A DNA stretch of 64,000 nucleotides from Roseomonas nitratireducens (GCF_017813355.1 NZ_JAGIYZ010000017.1:1-64000), one strand, 5' to 3'; positions 16,895 to 26,293 are shown, counted from the first letter of the stretch. Numbers and translations are program-made. Notes: generated by a model from the sequence alone, not told the origin.

Positions 16895-17776
16895 ATGGCG
16901 AACCCCGCCCTCCGCAAGGCCTTCCAGGCGAAGCGATTCATCGTCGCGCCCGGCATCTTCGACATGATCTCGGCCAAGGTGGCCGACGGCATGGGCTTCG
17001 ACTGCCTCTACGGCACCGGCTTCGGCACCGTGGCCTCGCACCTGGGCGTGGCCGATGCGGGCATCGCGACCTACAGCGACATGGTCACGCGCATGGGCCA
17101 GATGGCGCGCGGCGTGAAGACGCCGATGATCGCCGATGCCGACACCGGCTATGGCGGCCTGCTGAACGTGCGCCACACAGTCCTGGGCTACGAGGCCGCC
17201 GGCATCTCGGGCATCCAGCTCGAGGACCAGGAGATGCCCAAGAAGTGCGGCCACACCCCCGGCCGCCGCGTCATCCCCGCCGAGGAGATGGTGCTCAAGA
17301 TCAAGGTCGCGGCCGAGGCACGGCAGAGCCCCGACTTCCTGATCGTCGCGCGCACCGACGCGCGCACCACCCTTGGGCTCGAGGAAGCGATCCGCCGCGG
17401 CCGCATGTTCGGCGATGCCGGCGCCGACATCGTCTTCATCGAAAGCCCCGAGAGCGAGGAGGAGATGCGCGCGATCGGCAAGGCCATCGACAAGCCGCTG
17501 CTCGCCAACATGGTCGAGGGCGGCCGCACGCCGCTGCTGCCGGCGGCGAAGCTGGCCGAGATCGGCTACGCCATCGCGATCTACCCGGCCGTTGGCTTCC
17601 TCGCCATGGCGGCCGCGATGGAGCGTGTCTACGGCCACCTGAAGCAGCATGGCGACAGCATCGCGCTCGGCGAATCCTACGGCTTCAAGCGCATGACGGA
17701 ACTGATGGGCTTTCCGGAGGTCTGGGACTTCGAGAAGCGCTGGGCGCAGCCCGAGCCGGCGAAGGCCGCGGAATGA
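16895..17776 (+). CDS. Isocitrate lyase/PEP mutase family protein
   Basis: 293 residues, short as in methylisocitrate lyases, oxaloacetate decarboxylases and PEP mutases rather than true isocitrate lyase. The hallmark KKCGH catalytic loop is present in MPKKCGHTPGRR; ADADTGYGG and IQLEDQ supply metal-site residues. It should cleave or rearrange a 2-oxo/hydroxy di- or tricarboxylate using Mg2+. The stop overlaps the dehalogenase start (AATGA), giving translational coupling. A methylisocitrate lyase role is less likely because no prpC/prpD is present. Confidence 0.87.
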   Translation: MANPALRKAFQAKRFIVAPGIFDMISAKVADGMGFDCLYGTGFGTVASHLGVADAGIATYSDMVTRMGQMARGVKTPMIADADTGYGGLLNVRHTVLGYEAAGISGIQLEDQEMPKKCGHTPGRRVIPAEEMVLKIKVAAEARQSPDFLIVARTDARTTLGLEEAIRRGRMFGDAGADIVFIESPESEEEMRAIGKAIDKPLLANMVEGGRTPLLPAAKLAEIGYAIAIYPAVGFLAMAAAMERVYGHLKQHGDSIALGESYGFKRMTELMGFPEVWDFEKRWAQPEPAKAAE

Positions 17777-18498
17777 GCGCGCTCCCTGGCGTGAAGGCGC
17801 TCGTCTTCGACGTGTTCGGCACCGTCGTCGACTGGCGCAGCGGCATCGCGCGGGATGCGCGAACCTTCCTCGCCCGCCATGGCCGCGCGGAGATCGACCC
17901 GGCGGCCTTCGCCGATGCCTGGCGCCGGCGCTACCAGCCGGCGATGGAGGAGGTGCGCACGGGCCGCCGCCCCTTCACCCGACTCGACGTGCTGCATCGG
18001 GAGAACCTGGACGGCGTGCTGCGCGACCACGGCATCGACCCCGGCGGCATCGCCGCGGCCGAGCTCGACTGGCTGAACCGCGCCTGGCATCGGCTCGACC
18101 CCTGGCCGGACACGATCCCGGGGCTGATCCGCCTGAAGGCGCGCCACTTCATCGCCCCGCTGTCGAACGGCAACATCCTGCTGCTGGCCAACATGGCCAA
18201 GCGCGCGGGCATCCCGTGGGATGCGATCCTCGGCGCGGAGGTCGCGCAGGCCTACAAGCCGCAGCCGGAAGCCTATCTGCGCACGGCGGAGGTGCTGGGC
18301 CTAGCTCCGGGCGAGGTCGCGCTGGTCGCGGCGCACAATGGCGACCTCGCCGCGGCGCGGAAGGCGGGGCTCAAGACCGCCTTCGTGCTTCGGCCGACCG
18401 AGCACGGGCCGGCACAGTCGACCGACACGCGCGCGGAAGCGGATTGGGAGGCGGTCGCGTCCTCCTTCGAGGATCTCGCCGACCGCCTCGCCTGCTGA
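17773..18498 (+). CDS. Haloacid dehalogenase, type II (L-2-haloacid dehalogenase-like)
   Basis: 241 residues, the family length. FDVFGTVVDWR carries the nucleophilic aspartate. LSNGN is motif II and YKPQPEAY supplies the motif III lysine. AAHNGDLAAARKAGLKTAFV is the type II C-terminal block with the SxxNxxD-like region. The pattern fits hydrolytic dehalogenation of 2-haloalkanoic acids, though some relatives are phosphatases. Being coupled to a lyase and a Bug protein supports an organic-acid substrate. Converges with a Bug gene whose stop directly abuts. Confidence 0.83.
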   Translation: MSALPGVKALVFDVFGTVVDWRSGIARDARTFLARHGRAEIDPAAFADAWRRRYQPAMEEVRTGRRPFTRLDVLHRENLDGVLRDHGIDPGGIAAAELDWLNRAWHRLDPWPDTIPGLIRLKARHFIAPLSNGNILLLANMAKRAGIPWDAILGAEVAQAYKPQPEAYLRTAEVLGLAPGEVALVAAHNGDLAAARKAGLKTAFVLRPTEHGPAQSTDTRAEADWEAVASSFEDLADRLAC

Positions 18499-19482
18499 TC
18501 ACTCCGCGCGGATGTTTCCGTCGCGGATCACGGGCGTCCACTTGGCGATGTCGCCGGCGACCAGGGCGGCGAAGTCCGCCGGGCTGCCGGCGATGACTTC
18601 CGCCGCCTGCCGCGTCTCGACCGCGGACTTCACCTCCGCATTGGTGATGATGGCGCGGAACACCGCGTTGATGCGCGCGGCGAGCGCGGGGTCCATCCCC
18701 GCCGGGGCGCTGATGCCGTGCCAGGTCATCGCCTCGAAGCCCTCGTAGCGCGCGGACACGGCGGGCACGCCGGGCAGCGCCGGCACCGGGCGCGGCGTGC
18801 CGATGGCGATGGCGCGCACCTTCTCCTCCCGCACGAAGGGCAGCGCGGTGGAGACCGAGGGGAAGCTGAACGCGGTCTCGTTGGCGATGACGCTGCGCAG
18901 CACGTCCGCGCCGCTGCGGTAATGCACCGCGGTGAACTTCACGCCCGCCCGCCGCGCGAGCAGCTCGGCCGCCAGGTGGCTGACATGGCCCACGCCGGGC
19001 GAGGCATAGGTGATCCCGTCCGCCCGCGCGCGCGCCTGGGCGACGAGGTCGTCGAGGGTCCGCACCGGGCTCGTCGCCGGCACGATGATGACGATCGGCA
19101 GGTTCACCAGGTGGATGATCGGCGTGAAGGCCGTCGCCGGGTCGTAGGCGAGGCCCGGCTGCAGCACCCTGCCGATCGCGTTGGCGCCGACATCGGCCAT
19201 CATCAGCGTGTAGCCGTCCGGGCGCGCCTGCGCGACCGCCTGCCCGGCGATCGTGCCGCCGGCGCCGGACCGGTTCTCGACCACCAGGGTCTGGCCGTTG
19301 GCGTGCGCCCCGAAGGCGTTGCCCACGATGCGCGACAGCGTATCGACCGCGCCGCCGGCCCCGAAGGGCACGACGAGGCGCACCTGACGCTCGGGCCAGG
19401 CGGCATCGGCGCGGACAAGGCCCGGCATGGCGAAGGCGCCGGCCAGGCCGGCGAGCGTGCGGCGGGTGACGGTGGGCGTCAT
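18499..19482 (-). CDS. Bug-family (TctC-like) substrate-binding protein 3
   Basis: 327 residues. The start ATG has GGGAGGA nine bases upstream; MTPTVTRRTLAGLAGAFAM is a twin-arginine-like export signal. WPERQVRLVVPFGAGG, LVVENRSGAGG and TAVHYRSGADVL are family blocks. Transcribed alone, divergent from the DUF1028 gene. Likely captures a carboxylate for an unlinked TTT permease. Confidence 0.9.
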   Translation of the reverse strand: MTPTVTRRTLAGLAGAFAMPGLVRADAAWPERQVRLVVPFGAGGAVDTLSRIVGNAFGAHANGQTLVVENRSGAGGTIAGQAVAQARPDGYTLMMADVGANAIGRVLQPGLAYDPATAFTPIIHLVNLPIVIIVPATSPVRTLDDLVAQARARADGITYASPGVGHVSHLAAELLARRAGVKFTAVHYRSGADVLRSVIANETAFSFPSVSTALPFVREEKVRAIAIGTPRPVPALPGVPAVSARYEGFEAMTWHGISAPAGMDPALAARINAVFRAIITNAEVKSAVETRQAAEVIAGSPADFAALVAGDIAKWTPVIRDGNIRAE

Positions 19483-19595
19483 GGCGTGGATCCTCCCGGG
19501 GTCGGCATTTGCCGTCACATCTGCCCGCGCCCCCCCGGCTGTCAACATGCCGTCGCGCGTGCAGGATGGCGCCCCAGCCCGGAGAGAGCCCGCCC

Positions 19596-20315
19596 ATGAC
19601 CTGGTCCATCGTCGCCCGCGATCCCGACACCGGCGCCTACGCGGTCGCCGTCACCACCTGCAACCTCGCGGTCGGCGCCAGCTGCCCCTTCCTCCAGACC
19701 GGGGTTGGCGCCGTATCGACCCAGTCGATGAGCAACCGCTACCTCGGCCCCGTCGTGCTGGCGGGGATGGCGCGCGGGCTCTCGGCGCAGCTGGCGCTCG
19801 ATAGCGCACTGGCGGGCGACGAAGGGCGCGGCCTGCGGCAGATCCACGCGGTGGACGCGCAGGGCCGCGTCGCCGCCTTCACGGGTGCGAACTGCGTCGA
19901 ATGGTGCGGCAGCGTGGCGGGGGACGGCTTTTCCGTCGCCGGCAACATGCTGGCGAATGGCGATGTCGTCGCGCGCACGGCCGATGTCTTCGCCGCGCGC
20001 CGCGACCTGCCCCTGCCCGAGCGGCTGATGGAGGCGCTGCACGCCGGCCAGGCCGCCGGCGGCGACCGGCGCGGCAGGCAGTCCGCCGCGCTCGTCGTCA
20101 CCACGACCGAGGATTTCCCCGACATCAACCTGCGGGTGGACGACCATGCCGAGCCGCTGGTCGAACTCTCCCGCCTGCTCGCGCTCTGGCGCGTGCAGGC
20201 CGAGCCGAGCCAGCACACCCGCCCTTCCCGCGCCAATCCCGCGGGGCTGACGGACCTCGACGCGATCGAGGCGGGGTGGAAGGCGCGCGGCCTCGACATC
20301 CGCTTCCGCCGCTGA
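19596..20315 (+). CDS. DUF1028 family protein (Ntn-hydrolase-like)
   Basis: 239 residues matching DUF1028: N-terminal MTWSIVARDPDTGAYAVAV, the ASCPFLQTGVGAVSTQS block, GNMLAN and VDDHAEPLVEL. The family is predicted to fold like N-terminal-nucleophile hydrolases, but its substrate is not established. GGAGAGAG precedes the chosen ATG. It lies 57 bases before tartrate dehydrogenase; together they may process an uptake product of the divergent Bug protein (inference). Confidence 0.83.
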   Translation: MTWSIVARDPDTGAYAVAVTTCNLAVGASCPFLQTGVGAVSTQSMSNRYLGPVVLAGMARGLSAQLALDSALAGDEGRGLRQIHAVDAQGRVAAFTGANCVEWCGSVAGDGFSVAGNMLANGDVVARTADVFAARRDLPLPERLMEALHAGQAAGGDRRGRQSAALVVTTTEDFPDINLRVDDHAEPLVELSRLLALWRVQAEPSQHTRPSRANPAGLTDLDAIEAGWKARGLDIRFRR

Positions 20316-20372
20316 GGGGCTTGCGCACGGCCGGAACAGGCGGCACCCAGGCACCGAGCGAAGGAGACGCCC

Positions 20373-21449
20373 ATGCGCACCCACAGGATCGCCGCCCTCG
20401 GTGGCGACGGCATCGGACCCGAGGTCATCGCGGCGGGCTGCCGCGTGCTGGAAGCGACCGCCAAGGCGCAGGGCGGCTTCGCCCTGACCTTCCAGGACTT
20501 CGACTGGGGCAGCGAGATGTACCGCCGCACCGGGCGGATGATGCCGGCGGATGGGCTGAAGCAGCTGGAAGGCTTCGACGCCATCTTCTTCGGCGCCGTC
20601 GGCGCGCCGGACATCCCGGACCACATCACGCTGTGGGAATTGCGGCTGGCCATCTGCCAGGGCTTCGACCAGTACGCGAATGTCCGCCCGACGCGGCTGC
20701 TGCCCGGCGTGCGCGGCCCGCTGCGGGAGGACCTCGGCAGGCAGATCGACTGGGTGATCGTGCGGGAGAACTCCGAGGGCGAGTATGCCGGCGTCGGCGG
20801 CCGTGCCCATCGCGGCCTGCCGATCGAGGTGGCGATGGATGTCGCCGTCTTCACGCGTGAGGGCGTGGCGCGCATCTGTCGCCACGCCTGCGAGATCGCC
20901 ATGTCGCGGCCCCGCAAGCACCTGACCGTCGTCACCAAGTCCAACGCCCAGCGCCATGGCATGGTGATGTGGGACGAGGTCTGCGCCGAGGTTACCGCCC
21001 AGTACCCCGCGCTGACGGTCGAGAAGATGCTCGTCGACGCCATGACCGCGCGCATGGTGATGAAGCCCGGCACGGTCGACACCATCGTCGCGACCAACCT
21101 GCATGCCGACATCCTGTCCGACCTTGCGTCCGCGCTGGCGGGCTCGCTCGGCATCGGCGCCACGGGGAACATCGACCCGCAGCGCCGGCGGCCCTCGATG
21201 TTCGAGCCGATCCACGGCTCGGCCTTCGACATCACCGGCAAGGGCATCGCCAATCCGCTCGGGTCCTTCTGGACCGCCTGCATGATGCTCGAGCATCTGG
21301 GCGAGGCGCCGGCCGCCCAGCGCCTGATGCGGGCGGTGGAGGCGGTGACCGCGCGAGGCGACGTGCTGACGCCCGACTTGGGCGGCACGGCGACCACCGC
21401 GCAGGTCACGGATGCGGTGATCGCGGCGCTGTCCGGCGCCAACGCGTAG
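20373..21449 (+). CDS. Tartrate dehydrogenase / D-malate dehydrogenase-type (beta-decarboxylating) enzyme
   Basis: 358 residues of the isocitrate/isopropylmalate dehydrogenase superfamily. GGDGIGPEV starts the fold. FDWGSEMYRRTGRMMP and LRLAICQGFDQYANVRP are the blocks that set tartrate dehydrogenases apart from LeuB. ATNLHADILSDLASAL supplies Mg/Mn ligands and EPIHGSAFDITGKGIANP the NAD-binding tail. It would oxidise tartrate or decarboxylate D-malate with NAD+. LeuB is unlikely because leuC/leuD are absent. An SD (GAAGGAGA) lies before the ATG. Confidence 0.87.
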   Translation: MRTHRIAALGGDGIGPEVIAAGCRVLEATAKAQGGFALTFQDFDWGSEMYRRTGRMMPADGLKQLEGFDAIFFGAVGAPDIPDHITLWELRLAICQGFDQYANVRPTRLLPGVRGPLREDLGRQIDWVIVRENSEGEYAGVGGRAHRGLPIEVAMDVAVFTREGVARICRHACEIAMSRPRKHLTVVTKSNAQRHGMVMWDEVCAEVTAQYPALTVEKMLVDAMTARMVMKPGTVDTIVATNLHADILSDLASALAGSLGIGATGNIDPQRRRPSMFEPIHGSAFDITGKGIANPLGSFWTACMMLEHLGEAPAAQRLMRAVEAVTARGDVLTPDLGGTATTAQVTDAVIAALSGANA

Positions 21450-21531
21450 CGGCTTGCGCCCCGGCGCGTTTCGTCGTCTGCTCCCTGCCTGGGACTACGC
21501 CGCGCGGCAGAAACGAACAGGGAGACGGACG

Positions 21532-22515
21532 ATGATGCGCCTTCGCATCGCGGCCGGGCTGTTCGCGCTCGCGGCTTCCGCAGCGCAGCCCGCTCGCGCG
21601 CAGGACAGGGTCCTGCTGCAGCTGGATTGGATCCCCACGGGCGAGCATGCCGCCTATTTCTCCGGCGCCGCGCGCGGCGCCTGGCGGGAACACGGCATCG
21701 ACCTGCAACTGACGCGCGGCTACGGCTCGGGCGACACGGTCAACAAGGTGGCCGCGGGCACCGCGGCCTTCGGCGTGGCCGACATCAGCGCGGTCATGGC
21801 GGCGCGCGCCCGGCAGAACACGCCGGTGCGGGCGATCATGCAGGTCTACACGCACTCGCCGCACTCGCTCTTCGTGCTCCGGTCCTCCGGCATCACGAGC
21901 TTCCAGGGCCTGGAAGGGCGGCGCATCGGCATCACGCCGGGCAATTCGCATCGCCTGTACTTCCCCGAGGTCGCGCGCCGCGCCGGCACCAACCCCGACC
22001 GCATCCAGTGGGTGAACACGGATGCCTCCGCCATGGCGGCGCTGCTGATCAGCCGCCGGCTGGATGCAGCACCCTTCTTCGCCATCCACCACTACTACCA
22101 GAACAAGGCGGCGCAGCGGGCGGGCGAGGAGATCGTGGTGCTGCCCTTCGTCGAGACGGGCTTCGCCATCTACGCCACCACGCTGATGACGACGGACGAA
22201 GTCATCCAGCGCAACCCGGACCTGGTCCGCCGCTTCCTGCGCGGCGCGGCGAGCGCCTTCACCTGGGCGAACGCGAACCAGGAACAGGCCTGCCGGGCGC
22301 ATGTGCAGCGCAACCCGGAGGTCGAGCTCGACGACTGCCAGGGCTCGCTGCGAGCGACCATGTCCTACGTCTTCAACGACCACCAGCGGCAGACGGGGCT
22401 TGGGCGGCAGGATCCGGCGCGGCTGCGCTTCACCTGGGAACAGGTGGCGGCGTCGCAGCAGCTCGATGCCGGCTGGAACTACGCGCAGTCCGTCGACCTG
22501 TCCTTCCTGCCGTGA
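21532..22515 (+). CDS. ABC transporter substrate-binding protein, NMT1/THI5-like
   Basis: 327 residues with a signal peptide ending near PARAQD. LQLDWIPTGEHAAYFSGAARG is the family's ligand-binding start; such proteins bind pyrimidines, sulfonates, nitrate or related small molecules. The start is the first of two adjacent ATGs behind AGGGAGA. The GTG of the ATPase gene overlaps the stop, so binding protein, ATPase and permease are translated together and an amidohydrolase and cyclase follow. Ligand probably an N-heterocycle or amide (inference). Confidence 0.86.
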   Translation: MMRLRIAAGLFALAASAAQPARAQDRVLLQLDWIPTGEHAAYFSGAARGAWREHGIDLQLTRGYGSGDTVNKVAAGTAAFGVADISAVMAARARQNTPVRAIMQVYTHSPHSLFVLRSSGITSFQGLEGRRIGITPGNSHRLYFPEVARRAGTNPDRIQWVNTDASAMAALLISRRLDAAPFFAIHHYYQNKAAQRAGEEIVVLPFVETGFAIYATTLMTTDEVIQRNPDLVRRFLRGAASAFTWANANQEQACRAHVQRNPEVELDDCQGSLRATMSYVFNDHQRQTGLGRQDPARLRFTWEQVAASQQLDAGWNYAQSVDLSFLP

Positions 22516-23282
22516 TCCGGTTCGAGCGGATCGGCAAGACCTTCCGCGGCCGCGATGGCGCGGCCGTGGAGGCGCTGCGCGACGTCTCGATGGACATCGG
22601 CGAAGGCGAGTTCGTCGCCATCGTCGGCGCCTCGGGCTGCGGCAAGTCAACGCTGCTGCGCCTTGCCGCCGGGCTGGTGCCGGCCAGCGGCGGCACCGTC
22701 AGCATCGATGGCAGCGCCGTCACCTCGCCGCGGGCGGAAACCGCCATGGTCTTCCAGGCAGCGACGCTGCTGCCCTGGGCCGACGTGCTGCGCAACGTGA
22801 CCTTCCCGCTGCGCCTGATGAAACGCGTCGCGCCGGACACCGAGGACAAGGCCCGCGCCCTGCTCGCCACGGCGGGGCTCGCCGGCTTCGAATCCCGCCT
22901 GCCGCGCGAGCTTTCGGGCGGCATGCAGCAGCGCGTCGCGATCTGCCGCGCGCTGCTGCAGGAACCCCGCCTGCTGCTGATGGACGAGCCCTTCGGCGCG
23001 CTCGACGCCCTGACGCGGGAGGAGATGTCGATCGAGCTCCTCCGCCTCTGGGCCGCGCGGCGCATGGCGGTGCTGTTCGTCACGCATTCGATCCCGGAGG
23101 CGGTGCTGCTCGCCGACCGGGTCGTCGTCATGTCCCCGCGGCCCGGCCGCATCGTGGACGTGGTGGAGGTGAACCTCCCCCGCCCGCGCTCATTCGACCA
23201 GGAGGGCACCGATGAGTTCCAGCGCTGCGCCCGCCGGATCCGCGACCACATCTTCGGCAACCGTGCCGCCCGCGCGGCGTGA
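22512..23282 (+). CDS. ABC transporter ATP-binding protein (SsuB/TauB/ThiZ-type)
   Basis: 256 residues from a GTG that overlaps the upstream stop. Walker A GASGCGKST (39-47), the LSGGMQQR signature and Walker B LLLMDEPFGALD are intact, with the H-loop in THSIPEA. FPLRLM and QAATLLPW in the Q-loop region match nitrate/sulfonate/taurine importer ATPases. It energises the importer formed with its two neighbours. The permease gene begins 71 bases before this one ends, an unusually long overlap. Confidence 0.93.
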   Translation: MIRFERIGKTFRGRDGAAVEALRDVSMDIGEGEFVAIVGASGCGKSTLLRLAAGLVPASGGTVSIDGSAVTSPRAETAMVFQAATLLPWADVLRNVTFPLRLMKRVAPDTEDKARALLATAGLAGFESRLPRELSGGMQQRVAICRALLQEPRLLLMDEPFGALDALTREEMSIELLRLWAARRMAVLFVTHSIPEAVLLADRVVVMSPRPGRIVDVVEVNLPRPRSFDQEGTDEFQRCARRIRDHIFGNRAARAA

Positions 23283-24063
23283 GAGGCTTGCGCGGCTGAA
23301 GGCCGCGCTGCCCGCCTGGATCGCGGTGATCGGCCTGTTCCTGGCCTGGGAAGGCGCGGTGCGCTTCTTCGGCATCCGGGAATTCCTGCTGCCCGCGCCC
23401 TCGGCCATTTGGACGGCGACCCTGTCGGTCTGGCCGACGGTGCTGGCCCATACGGGCAGCACGCTGCTGACCGTGCTGCTCGGCTTCACCGCCTCGGTGC
23501 TCGTCAGCCTGCCGCTGGCGATGCTGATCGCATCGTCGCGGGCCATCTCGGCGGCGATCTACCCGCTGCTGGTGGTCACGCAGTCGATCCCGAAGGTGGC
23601 GCTCGCGCCGATCCTGATCGTGGCCCTCGGCGCGAACGAGGTGCCGCGGGTGATCGTGACCTTCCTCGTGGCCTTCTTCCCGCTGGTGGTCGCCTCCGTC
23701 GCCGGGCTGCTCGCGACGCCGCCGGAGCTGATCGAGCTCGGCCGCGCCTGCCGCGCGGGACGGATGCAGGAATTGCTGCGCATCCGCCTGCCCTTCGCCG
23801 TGCCCTTCGTCTTCGGCGGGCTCAAGGTGGCGGCGGCGCTCTCGGTGGTCGGCGCGGTGGTGGCGGAATTCGTCGGCGCCGATGCGGGGCTCGGCTACCT
23901 GATCCAGACCTCCATGGCCTTCTTCCGCACGCCGCTCGCCTTCAGCGCCGTCGTCATCCTCGCCATCATGGGCATCGTCCTGTTCCAGGCCGTGTCGATG
24001 CTAGAGCGCATCCTGTTCCCCTGGTCGAGCGGCGCCGAGAATTCCGCCCCGCCTTCCGCCTGA
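23212..24063 (+). CDS. ABC transporter permease (SsuC/TauC/ThiX-type)
   Basis: 283 residues with about six hydrophobic segments. The EAA loop is recognisable (LGRACRAGRMQELLRIRLPF), as is the strongly conserved ALSVVGAVVAEFVGADAGLGY. The first ~25 residues are a Ser/Ala-rich cytoplasmic tail. It forms the membrane channel with the preceding ATPase. A later start inside the overlap is possible; the given one has GGAGG just upstream. Confidence 0.9.
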   Translation: MSSSAAPAGSATTSSATVPPARRERLARLKAALPAWIAVIGLFLAWEGAVRFFGIREFLLPAPSAIWTATLSVWPTVLAHTGSTLLTVLLGFTASVLVSLPLAMLIASSRAISAAIYPLLVVTQSIPKVALAPILIVALGANEVPRVIVTFLVAFFPLVVASVAGLLATPPELIELGRACRAGRMQELLRIRLPFAVPFVFGGLKVAAALSVVGAVVAEFVGADAGLGYLIQTSMAFFRTPLAFSAVVILAIMGIVLFQAVSMLERILFPWSSGAENSAPPSA

Positions 24064-24081
24064 GACGAGAGAGACCCCGAC

Positions 24082-25590
24082 ATGGCCGAGACCGAAGCCG
24101 GCACCATCCTGATCCGCGGCGGGCTGCTCGCCGACCCGGCGCTCCGGCGCGCCGCCCCCGCCGACATCCTGGTCCGCGACGGCGTGATCCTCGAGGTCGG
24201 CGCGAACCTCGCGGCACCCGCCGATGCGCGTATCGTCGACGCCACGGGCTGCCTGCTCCACCCCGGCCTGATCAACGCGCACACCCACGGCCATGGCGGC
24301 CTGGCGCGCGGCCAGGGCGACAAGTGGACGCTGGAGCTGTTGCTCGCCGCGGCCCCCTGGATCGGCGGCAACCGGGCGCTCGCCGACAAGAAGCTGACGA
24401 CGCAGATCGTCGCGGCCGAGATGGTGCTGAAGGGCTGCACCGCCGCCTACGACCTGTACTACGAATTCCCGATGCCGACGGCCGAGGGCCTCGATGCGGT
24501 GGCCGAGGCCTATCACGGCATCGGCATGCGCGCCGTCATCGCCCCCATGGTCGCCGACCGCACGGTGTATGAGGCGATCCCCGGCCTGCACGACGCCCTG
24601 CCCGCCGAGTTGCAGGCGCGGGTCGACAAGCTCCGCCTGCCCGCCTGGGAACGCACGCTCGATGCGATGCAGGGCGTCCTCAAGAACTGGCGCTGGGCGG
24701 GCAAGGACATCCGCGCGGCGGTGGCACCCACCATCCCGCACCATTGCTCGGACGCCTTCCTCTGCGGCTGCCGGGACCTCGCGCGCGACTACAAGGTCGG
24801 CCTGCACAGCCATGTCGGCGAGAGCAAGGTGCAGGCGCTGGTCGGCATCAAGCGCTACGGCAAGACGCTGATCGCGCATATGGACAACCTCGGCCTTGTC
24901 GGGCCGGACTTCACCGCGGCGCATGCGATTTGGCTCGACGACGACGACCTGAAGCTGATGCGCGACAAGGGCGCGTCGATGGCGCACAACCCGGGCAGCA
25001 ACATGCGGCTGGGCAACGGCATGTTCCGCTTCCGCCGCGCGCGGGACATCGGCGTCAATGTCGGCCTCGGCACCGACGGCGCGAACTGTTCCGACAACCA
25101 GAACATGTACGAGGCGATGCGCTACGCCTCCATGCTGTCCAAGGTCCAGACTCCCGACCCGCGCCATTGGGCGACGGCGGACGAGGTCTACCAGGCCGCG
25201 ACCCAGGGCTCCGCCCGCGCCCTGGGCTTCGAGGACATCGGCGCGATCGCGCCGGGCAAGAAGGCGGACATCGTCTTCCTCGACCTCGCCTCGGTGAACT
25301 GGATCCCGCACAACTGGTCGGTCAACCAGGTGGTCCATTCGGAGGACGGCACCGGCGTGCGCCACGTGATGATCGGCGGGCGCTTCGTGGTGCAGGACAG
25401 GCGGCTGCTGACGCTCGACCTCGCCAAGCTCGCCATCGAGGCCGAGGCGGCGCGGGAGCGGCTGGAAGCGCTCAACGCCGACTGGAAGGACCTTTACGAG
25501 AAGCTCGAACCCGTCGTCTCCTCCTTCTGCCCGGCCTTCGCGGCGCAGCCCTATCACCTGCGCCAGTACCTGTGCGACGCGCCGCAATGA
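24082..25590 (+). CDS. Amidohydrolase family protein (ATZ/TRZ-type deaminase or chlorohydrolase)
   Basis: 502 residues of the metal-dependent amidohydrolase superfamily. NAHTHGH begins the active site (HxH), LHSHVGES contributes the beta-6 histidine region, and GLGTDGANCSDN the catalytic aspartate. The order matches cytosine, guanine and s-triazine hydrolases that bind one metal. It lies 18 bases after the permease and 10 before a cyclase-family gene, so the importer's ligand is probably hydrolysed or deaminated here. Substrate not determinable; a cyclic amidine or amide is likely. Confidence 0.87.
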   Translation: MAETEAGTILIRGGLLADPALRRAAPADILVRDGVILEVGANLAAPADARIVDATGCLLHPGLINAHTHGHGGLARGQGDKWTLELLLAAAPWIGGNRALADKKLTTQIVAAEMVLKGCTAAYDLYYEFPMPTAEGLDAVAEAYHGIGMRAVIAPMVADRTVYEAIPGLHDALPAELQARVDKLRLPAWERTLDAMQGVLKNWRWAGKDIRAAVAPTIPHHCSDAFLCGCRDLARDYKVGLHSHVGESKVQALVGIKRYGKTLIAHMDNLGLVGPDFTAAHAIWLDDDDLKLMRDKGASMAHNPGSNMRLGNGMFRFRRARDIGVNVGLGTDGANCSDNQNMYEAMRYASMLSKVQTPDPRHWATADEVYQAATQGSARALGFEDIGAIAPGKKADIVFLDLASVNWIPHNWSVNQVVHSEDGTGVRHVMIGGRFVVQDRRLLTLDLAKLAIEAEAARERLEALNADWKDLYEKLEPVVSSFCPAFAAQPYHLRQYLCDAPQ

Positions 25591-25600
25591 GGAGACGCCC

Positions 25601-26290
25601 ATGGAATTCGTCGACCTGAGCCGCGAGATCTTCCATCGCACCCAGACCCATCCCAGCCACCCGCCGGTGGTCATGACGGTCTGGAACGACCACAGCGAGA
25701 AGAAGCACGCCGGCAACACCGTCTTCAGCTCGAAGGCGATGTCGATCTCCTTCTCCGACCATGCCGGCACGCATGTGGACGCGCCGGTGCATTTCGACCC
25801 CCGGCCCGACGCGCTGTCGGTCGACCAGGTGCCGCTGGAGAACTTCTATACCAGCGCCTTCTGCATCGACCTCTCCCACGTGCCGCTCAAGACCGCCGCG
25901 ACGCTCGAGGAAGTGCAGGCCGCCGTCGCGAAGTCCGGCCAGACGATCCAGAAGGGCGACACCGTCCTGGTGTGGATGGCGACGAATGAGCGGTTGCTCG
26001 GCAAGCCGGGCTACCTGCACGACTTCCCGGGGCTGTCGCTGCCGGCGATCCACTGGCTCGCCGACCAGGGCATCGGCATGTTCGGCGTCGAGGCGATCAG
26101 TCCCGCGCCGGAAGGCGAGCCCAACTTCCAGGCGCACATGGCCTGCGCCGAGCGTGGCATCACCCACATGGAATGCCTCGCCAACCTGCAGGCGCTGGTC
26201 GGCCGCGGCCGCTTCCGCTTCGTCGGCTTCCCGCTGAAGATCCGCGGCGGGACCGCGAGCCCGATCCGCGCCGTCGCGATCTTCGAGTAG
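25601..26290 (+). CDS. Cyclase family protein (kynurenine formamidase-like metal hydrolase)
   Basis: 229 residues. The family motif HAGTHVDAPVHF gives the HxGTHxDAPxH metal-binding signature of PF04199, which includes bacterial kynurenine formamidase, isatin hydrolase and barbiturate-type ring openers. AISPAPEGEPNFQAH is the later substrate segment. As fifth gene of the importer/amidohydrolase operon it could open a lactam or hydrolyse an N-formyl intermediate (inference). Converges with a dehydrogenase gene. Confidence 0.87.
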   Translation: MEFVDLSREIFHRTQTHPSHPPVVMTVWNDHSEKKHAGNTVFSSKAMSISFSDHAGTHVDAPVHFDPRPDALSVDQVPLENFYTSAFCIDLSHVPLKTAATLEEVQAAVAKSGQTIQKGDTVLVWMATNERLLGKPGYLHDFPGLSLPAIHWLADQGIGMFGVEAISPAPEGEPNFQAHMACAERGITHMECLANLQALVGRGRFRFVGFPLKIRGGTASPIRAVAIFE

Positions 26291-26293
26291 CGC

